Shown here: piece after piece, positions 23,292 through 28,056 of the stretch | Position numbering within the stretch: position 1 is the first letter of the stretch | Layout of the letters: the number at the start of each line of letters is the position of its first letter | Source: HGM04593 sp045631905 | GTDB lineage: Bacteria; Bacteroidota; Bacteroidia; Bacteroidales; Bacteroidaceae | Reading direction: 5' to 3' | Assembly (NCBI GenBank): GCA_045631905.1 | Contig: JAZQVO010000039.1 | Location: 1-28,056, forward strand | DNA length: 28,056 nt | Program-made: the position numbers and the translations under genes | The notes under the pieces: model-generated | Seen by the model: only the letters and a program-made list of their open reading frames with translations | Database searches by the model: none | Told to the model about the DNA's origin: nothing

Positions 23292-24585
23292 GGCGTTGTT
23301 TAATTATTTTTGCAGGGATATATAGTGCATATAGTTGTAGTGCTCGCATTATTGGTGTGGAGTCTATCATATAACTTATTGAACCTGTTATTATTACGGC
23401 AAATAGGAGCCAAGGCACAGTGAAGTTGAAGTCGTTGCTTAGTCTGACACTTGATTTATACATTAAAATAAACATAAGGACTCCTAATATTATACCTAAC
23501 TGTGCTATCGGCTTAATAATACCATTTGATGTTATGATTACCGCAGATACTTTCTTGTACACATACGATGATTCTCTCATAAGTCCGTATCCCATTATTG
23601 GCTTATCTTGGACATTCATATAATCGAGCATAATACCTTCGAAACGTCCGACAGTGAATGCTCTACCTTCTTTTTCGTACCATTCTACGGCTCCGTCAGT
23701 AGTAGAAAATGATTCGGTATCTGCATTATTGCTGATTTTTTCGGATATGAACGGTAGGTTGTACAAATTAATGCAAGCAAATGTAATCAAGCATATGTAT
23801 ATGATTCTCTTGCATATACTTATTTTTTTTGAGAATAGATAGTAGCATGCGAAAATTATAATTGCAACAATGTATCCGGTGGTAGAGAATGTTGTTATAA
23901 GTGCTACGATAAGAATTGTCAGGCGTTTATTGAATATTATTTTTTTGTTTTGATATATATTGAATAGTATGGCGATGCATAGCATTACGGAGAATAAGCC
24001 GGGCTCCCAAGCGCAACCTGAGTTTCTAAAAATACCTCCATATAATTCTTGGCTTCTTGCCGGGTCTACACTCAATGTGTAAAATATTAATGAGTAATCA
24101 CTGACACCTGCTGAGTTTTCCAATAATATGGGGGAACTCAATAGCAGTGAAGACATTCCAAGCGATTCTATACCCCAACCTATAATGGATATTACCGACA
24201 GGAACACCATGACTTTTTCATAATAGACTACAATACTTCTATTATATGTCTTTATTATTAGTATGCCGGCTAATATATGCAACATAAATATGCTGTATGG
24301 CATTATATTAAATCCTCGGTCAAGTATAAACAGATGCCCCAATAACCATGTTGTCAGGACACCCCAAAAAATAATAGCAATTTTAGGGTTGTAATTCCTA
24401 AAATTGATTTTTTTCCATGACAGCATAGATACAATACACAGCATGTATAATAGTGTGCCGACGGTATTTGTACGTGGATCAAACTGGGCTACCAGTGACG
24501 ACCCTCGGCCTAACATCAGTACCAGGAAAAGAAATACCCAAAATTTTGATGAGGTGTAACGTATGTCTTTATAGATTATTTGCAT
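23284..24585 (-). CDS. wzy: Wzy-type O-antigen/capsule polymerase-like membrane protein
   Basis: A 433-residue integral membrane protein with roughly ten to twelve hydrophobic segments, for example FWVFLFLVLML-like at the start and WLLFAVIITGSISYMI near the end. The longest extra-membrane loop lies in the middle and holds RNSGCAWEPGLFSVML and GRFEGIMLDYMNVQDKPIMGYG, the pattern of Wzy polymerases and O-antigen ligases. Wzy joins repeat units at the outer face of the inner membrane, after Wzx flips them. Wzx is encoded two genes upstream in the same operon, so a Wzx/Wzy route is well supported, although the choice between polymerase and ligase rests on context. It overlaps the GT2 gene by eight bases. 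Confidence 0.82.
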   Translation of the reverse strand: MQIIYKDIRYTSSKFWVFLFLVLMLGRGSSLVAQFDPRTNTVGTLLYMLCIVSMLSWKKINFRNYNPKIAIIFWGVLTTWLLGHLFILDRGFNIMPYSIFMLHILAGILIIKTYNRSIVVYYEKVMVFLSVISIIGWGIESLGMSSLLLSSPILLENSAGVSDYSLIFYTLSVDPARSQELYGGIFRNSGCAWEPGLFSVMLCIAILFNIYQNKKIIFNKRLTILIVALITTFSTTGYIVAIIIFACYYLFSKKISICKRIIYICLITFACINLYNLPFISEKISNNADTESFSTTDGAVEWYEKEGRAFTVGRFEGIMLDYMNVQDKPIMGYGLMRESSYVYKKVSAVIITSNGIIKPIAQLGIILGVLMFILMYKSSVRLSNDFNFTVPWLLFAVIITGSISYMIDSTPIMRALQLYALYIPAKIIKQRHE

Positions 24586-24615
24586 AAATATTTTATTCTA
24601 TTTTCAGGTTCTTGC

Positions 24616-25320
24616 TTATGATTGAGTGTTTGGCTCAATATAATGCAACATTCTTTTTATCGTATTGACACGTTCGATTGCTTGTTCGTCGATACCTTGG
24701 TCTGTGCCATATTCACCTTTGTCTGCGAAATATTTTCTTTCGTTTTCTTCAAGCTCTTCTCTTGTCATACGTTCGCTTTCGGGGTATAAGAGTGCTTCGT
24801 GCTTGAGTATCTGGTCTACCGAAAAGACTTTCTTTACAATGCGTGCCGGTGAACCAACTGCAACAGAGTAGGGTGGAAGCGATTTTGTTACAACACTATT
24901 GGCTCCAACAATGGAACCGCGTCCTATGTTCACTCCGCACAAGAGCGTAACATTTGTTCCCAACCATACATCTTCACCTATAATGCAATCATTGGAGTAG
25001 TCGTTTACATGTGATGCTCCTAACAAGAATTGTGGTATTGTTACTGTTTTTCTATGGCTGTTTGTTGATATTGTACAATTAGCAGCCAGTACAGAGTATT
25101 TTTTTATGTGTACTTTTTCTTCGGGTGCATTTAGAATTTGAAGTCCACTTGAAATTTTTACATTCTCGTCAATAAATACCGATTTCTTCGAATAGATTCG
25201 CAATGGATATTGGAGAATTGTGTTTTTACCACAGTACCCGAATTCTTCTTTCAATGGGAAACTTGCCAATATCCAGCGGTATAGTAATTTTATTTTCTTG
25301 AATAGTATTTTTAGTTTCAT
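24616..25320 (-). CDS. Left-handed beta-helix acyltransferase (B)
   Basis: Hexapeptide-repeat acetyltransferase-like protein of 234 residues: FIDENVKISSGLQIL, HIKKYSVLAANCTIS, then the classic CIIGEDVWLGTNVTLLCGVNIGRGS (split here for clarity) and KSLPPYSVAVGSPARIVKKVF. Histidines in NSHRKTV and GASHVND are candidates for the catalytic residue. A helical, acidic C-terminal tail of about 60 residues (EALLYPESERMTREELEENE) follows the helix. It sits between wzx (9 bases) and wzy (30 bases), so acylation of the repeat unit is the likely role. It is clearly distinct from the other hexapeptide protein at 19426. Confidence 0.88.
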   Translation of the reverse strand: MKLKILFKKIKLLYRWILASFPLKEEFGYCGKNTILQYPLRIYSKKSVFIDENVKISSGLQILNAPEEKVHIKKYSVLAANCTISTNSHRKTVTIPQFLLGASHVNDYSNDCIIGEDVWLGTNVTLLCGVNIGRGSIVGANSVVTKSLPPYSVAVGSPARIVKKVFSVDQILKHEALLYPESERMTREELEENERKYFADKGEYGTDQGIDEQAIERVNTIKRMLHYIEPNTQS

Positions 25321-25329
25321 GGTGAGATA

Positions 25330-26673
25330 TTATTTAATCCATATTCCGGTTGCCTTTTGTTCGATAATTCTGCGAATTTGTGTAGTGAAGAATATTGCAT
25401 ATATGATGTTAATTATGCTCATAGATGCAATTACACCATAAATACCTATATGTCTTCCTAAAAGCAATGATACGGGGATATGTAAAACAAGTCCAATAAG
25501 TATTACATAGGTTTGCAACTTCACACAGCCGACTCCGTTTATGAGGATTACTTGAAGGGAATCCCAGCAGTGTATTAGGGTATATATTGCTATTGAAGTT
25601 GTTAATATAAATGGAATTTCAACATTATCTCCAATCCATATTTTATATAGTATTGGGGAGGCTATAACTATAAGGGTAATTACAATAAAGACAGCTCCAT
25701 ATATACGTACCATCTTTTTGTATATGTTGTTCATCCATTTGAAATCTTTCTTTGTATATGCATCGGTAAATGCAGGCCATAGAGGTGTTAGAATTATAGT
25801 GTAAACCATTACAGCGACATTTAATATTTTATACGCTATATTATATTGTGTTACAGACTCCGGACCTGATAAATTTGATATAAGTATGTTGGTGGCTTGG
25901 TATAGTACTATCTGTTGTATTTGAATGATGAAAAATTTTGCTCCTAAATTCCATAAATCTTTTGTATAGCCCAAGTTTATATGTTTTATGCTTGGTGCGA
26001 TATTTTTCATTGATGTCTTGTAGAAAATTATAGATGATATCGCTACAATAAGCACCGGCATCATTGAATATGCAAATGCTAAATTAAAAAGCGATGGCTC
26101 GACAAAACGAGTCATTCCGCTTATTATTATTAGAGAGCATATTTGACCTATGACATTGAATAGGGAGGAAAGTGCTGTTTTTTGATGTGCCGCAACTACT
26201 GCAATGAATACGTTTACAATCATTTGTAACGATACAAATATAATGAGGATTTGTATCGTTTTTATAATGATTTCGTTGTTCCCTTGTGAAACATTTAGGA
26301 AGCTACACCAGTTGATGTATGGGGAAATGGTATAAACGAGTATTGCTATGGGGACAAAAATGGCTATCATTATAAAGTATGTTGTGGAAACAAGGCTTCG
26401 TCCTTTTTCAATATCGTTTTTTGCGAGGCTTTCTGCTAGTCTGTTTTTTAGTCCCAAGGTGAAACCGACATCCATATATGTAAGCCAGTGGAGTATTGAT
26501 GAAATTGTGAGCCATACTCCATATATCTCTGCCGAAACGTAGCCTAATGTCATTGGTACAAGTAGCATTGATGTTAAAATGCTTACACCTTTTATGAATA
26601 ATGACCAAAGGATATTCTTTTTGATTGTTACAGAGCGTTCGTTGCCTTTTAGAAATTTTGTAAATATACTCAT
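25330..26673 (-). CDS. wzx: Wzx-type polysaccharide flippase
   Basis: Inner-membrane MATE/MOP-superfamily exporter that flips undecaprenyl-linked repeat units to the periplasmic side. From ATG 26673 it has 447 residues: KNILWSLFIKGVSILTSMLLVPMTL and SAEIYGVWLTISSILHWLTYMD, the N-terminal helix pair typical of Wzx (given here in pieces), then about ten more hydrophobic segments such as TIILTPLWPAFTDAYTK. A GTG at 26721 would add 16 residues but lies inside the hairpin 26701-26728, so I reject it. It is the first gene of the operon after wecC, from which it is separated by 227 bases. The next gene begins 9 bases after its stop. Confidence 0.9.
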   Translation of the reverse strand: MSIFTKFLKGNERSVTIKKNILWSLFIKGVSILTSMLLVPMTLGYVSAEIYGVWLTISSILHWLTYMDVGFTLGLKNRLAESLAKNDIEKGRSLVSTTYFIMIAIFVPIAILVYTISPYINWCSFLNVSQGNNEIIIKTIQILIIFVSLQMIVNVFIAVVAAHQKTALSSLFNVIGQICSLIIISGMTRFVEPSLFNLAFAYSMMPVLIVAISSIIFYKTSMKNIAPSIKHINLGYTKDLWNLGAKFFIIQIQQIVLYQATNILISNLSGPESVTQYNIAYKILNVAVMVYTIILTPLWPAFTDAYTKKDFKWMNNIYKKMVRIYGAVFIVITLIVIASPILYKIWIGDNVEIPFILTTSIAIYTLIHCWDSLQVILINGVGCVKLQTYVILIGLVLHIPVSLLLGRHIGIYGVIASMSIINIIYAIFFTTQIRRIIEQKATGIWIK

Positions 26674-26700
26674 TGCTTTTGGTGTTGATATATTTTTGTT

Positions 26701-26728
26701 CCCACAGGTGCAACCAAGCACCTGTGGG
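26701..26728. repeat. Hairpin in the wecC-wzx spacer
   Basis: CCCACAGGTGC (26701-26711), loop AACCAA, GCACCTGTGGG (26718-26728): a perfect 11-bp, GC-rich stem in an AT-rich spacer, ending 27 bases before the wzx ATG. There is no T-run after it in either direction, so it is not a standard terminator. It may be a processing, attenuation or antitermination structure between wecC and wzx. Confidence 0.6.
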
Positions 26729-26753
26729 TAAGACGTTGATTCTTTTTATTTGT

Positions 26754-26825
26754 TGTCATTTACAAGCTTTGTAGGCGTTGAATGACATTCTTCTGTGAGG
26801 TTTCTCGCATTCGTTCTAAATGACA
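26754..26825. repeat. Repeated AATGACA motifs and inverted repeat before wzx
   Basis: TGTCATTTA (26754-26762) is inverted relative to TAAATGACA (26817-26825), 54 bases apart, and a third copy lies in the palindrome GAATGACATTC (26780-26790). The arms are only 9 bp and no recombinase gene is in the window, so a promoter switch is only a possibility. Confidence 0.35.
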
Positions 26826-26900
26826 TGTTTTTGTATTAGTCATATTGGACTGATGTGAGTTCCCTCGTAGCTTTCGCTGTCGGTATTACAAAATGATGTG

Positions 26901-28056
26901 TTACTTTTTGTATATTCCGCAGAAGTCGAGTATTATCTTGCTCTCGTCGTATGGTAGTGTCTTGAACTCGTTGTGGGCTGTGAGCATTACTACGATGTCG
27001 GCTTTTTCGTATGCCTCCTGGTAGGGGGTGAGCTTGAACACGTGGTGCTCGGGTACGTTGGGTTCTACTACCATGATGTCGGCGTTGTTGCACATGAGCA
27101 TTACTTTACCAACGATGTTCTTTGAGGGGCTCTCGCGAAGGTCGTCGATGTTGGGTTTGAATGCCAAGCCCATCATTGCTACAACGGGTTTGCGCTTGTG
27201 CTTCAACTCAAATTCGAGCATTGTGCTTTTTACTTTCTCGGCACACCAGAAGCTCTTGTAGTTGTTTATCTCGCGTGCTGTGGCTATGATTTTACTCTCG
27301 GCAGGGTAGTCGGCTGTGATGAAGTAGGGGTCTACGGCTATGCAGTGGCCACCTACACCGCAACCGGGTTGCAGAATGTTCACGCGGGGGTGTTTGTTGG
27401 CTAGTTCGATGAGTTCCCATACGTTGATGCCTGCTTTGTCGCAGATGAGTGAGAGCTCGATGGCAAAGGCTATCTGTACGTCGCGACTACTGTTCTCGGT
27501 GAGCTTACACATCTCGGCTGTACGGCTGTTGGTCTTGTGTAGCTTGCCTTGAACGAACTGTGCGTAGAACTCTATGGCTTTATCGGTGCTTTCGGGGGTG
27601 AGACCGCCGAGTACGCGGTCGTTGTGTACCAACTCGTAAATTACGTTGCCGGGGAGCACGCGCTCGGGGCAGTAGGCGATGTATATTTTGTCTTTAAGTT
27701 CGGGGCGCTCGGTGAAGATGATGTTTGCCATCTTCTCTGTGGTGCCTATGGGCGATGTGCTCTCAATGACGTAAAGGTCGCCCTCTTTTAACAATGGGAG
27801 TACTGCACGGGTGGCTGCCTCTACGTATGAAACGTCGGGTTCGTGGTCGCCTTTGAATGGGGTGGGGACTACCATAAAGTAGGCATCGCTCTCTTGTGGT
27901 GTGGTGTAGGCCTTGAACTTGCCTTGGGCGATTACCTCTTGCAACATCTCTTCCATTCCCGGCTCTATAATGTGCAGTATGCCTTGGTTCGTTACTTCAA
28001 CAACTTTTTCATTAATATCAACTCCAATAACGTCTATTCCGTGTTTTGCAGCTATT
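26901..28056 (-). CDS. wecC: UDP-N-acetyl-D-mannosamine dehydrogenase (WecC-like), 5' end outside window
   Basis: NAD-dependent four-electron dehydrogenase that oxidises UDP-ManNAc to UDP-ManNAcA. The frame is open to the right edge; the apparent first methionine at 27956 is internal, because AAKHGIDVIGVDINEKVV and GILHIIEPGMEEM precede it. The first beta-alpha-beta of the NAD fold is therefore only partly seen (glycine-rich loop missing). Key segments: VPTPFKGDHEPDVSYV, ESTSPIGTTEKM, YCPERVLPGNVIYEL, AEMCKLTENSSRDVQIAF and the catalytic GCGVGGHCIAVDPYF (Cys codon 27342-27344), with the C-terminal GLAFKPNIDDLRESPS. The GGHC form and PRVNILQPG favour WecC over UDP-glucose dehydrogenase. It is more GC-rich than the genes after it and fits with the two WecG/TagA-type enzymes at the far end of the locus. 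Confidence 0.9.
   Translation of the reverse strand, partial: IAAKHGIDVIGVDINEKVVEVTNQGILHIIEPGMEEMLQEVIAQGKFKAYTTPQESDAYFMVVPTPFKGDHEPDVSYVEAATRAVLPLLKEGDLYVIESTSPIGTTEKMANIIFTERPELKDKIYIAYCPERVLPGNVIYELVHNDRVLGGLTPESTDKAIEFYAQFVQGKLHKTNSRTAEMCKLTENSSRDVQIAFAIELSLICDKAGINVWELIELANKHPRVNILQPGCGVGGHCIAVDPYFITADYPAESKIIATAREINNYKSFWCAEKVKSTMLEFELKHKRKPVVAMMGLAFKPNIDDLRESPSKNIVGKVMLMCNNADIMVVEPNVPEHHVFKLTPYQEAYEKADIVVMLTAHNEFKTLPYDESKIILDFCGIYKK

Noticed and set aside
26674..26721. GTG start at 26721 for wzx
   Set aside because: It lies inside a perfect hairpin and adds residues (LGCTCGNKN) unlike a Wzx N-terminus; ATG 26673 leads directly into the usual sequence.
26836..27093. Arginine-rich minus-strand ORF at the wecC 3' end
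   Set aside because: It is an out-of-frame shadow of wecC with odd Arg/His composition.

Overview
The window looks like a chromosomal piece of a Bacteroidales genome (Bacteroides/Prevotella/Parabacteroides-like; I cannot name the genus). Support: the gene order ileS, DksA-like, lspA, DUF4296 lipoprotein; a TamL-type Omp85 lipoprotein; Bacteroidetes-type promoters (TTTG, 19 bp, TAnnTTTG, best before tyrS); and the absence of Shine-Dalgarno sites.

Region 1 (1-8709) is housekeeping. On the plus strand lie the 3' part of ileS (with an unexpected in-frame TAG), a DksA/TraR-like protein, lspA, a DUF4296 lipoprotein and an 87-residue protein, packed as one operon. A TrmH-type rRNA methyltransferase lies on the minus strand. 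Divergent from it are tamL and a WalJ/YycJ-like metallo-beta-lactamase-fold hydrolase, and then tyrS with its own promoter. A perfect 40-bp palindrome closes tyrS and the convergent 107-residue orphan gene.

Region 2 (9105-15272) is the mosaic distal end of a surface-polysaccharide locus with alternating strands: a WecG/TagA glycosyltransferase (-), a divergent WecG/TagA paralogue (+), a six-hairpin-barrel family protein (-), and an 854-residue protein (+) that joins a phage-fibre-like N-terminal half to a GDSL/SGNH esterase domain. Strong hairpins separate most of these units.

Region 3 (15273-28056) is a minus-strand polysaccharide operon entering from the right edge. In transcription order: wecC-like UDP-ManNAc dehydrogenase (5' end outside the window), Wzx flippase, hexapeptide acyltransferase, Wzy polymerase, GT2, ferredoxin-fused FrhB-like protein, pyruvyl transferase-like protein, second hexapeptide acyltransferase, two GT4 enzymes, AAC(3)-fold N-acetyltransferase and a CE4-like deacetylase. 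The set predicts a Wzx/Wzy-dependent capsule or exopolysaccharide whose repeat unit probably carries an N-acetylmannosaminuronic acid or related sugar plus acyl and possibly pyruvyl or redox-dependent decorations. The initiating phosphoglycosyltransferase and any UpxY/UpxZ-like regulators are not in the window. The middle of the operon is visibly more AT-rich than wecC and the housekeeping genes, as is usual for exchangeable glycan genes.

The most unusual item is the phage-fibre/SGNH chimera at 12627-15191, a stand-alone gene in the polysaccharide locus with no phage gene beside it.
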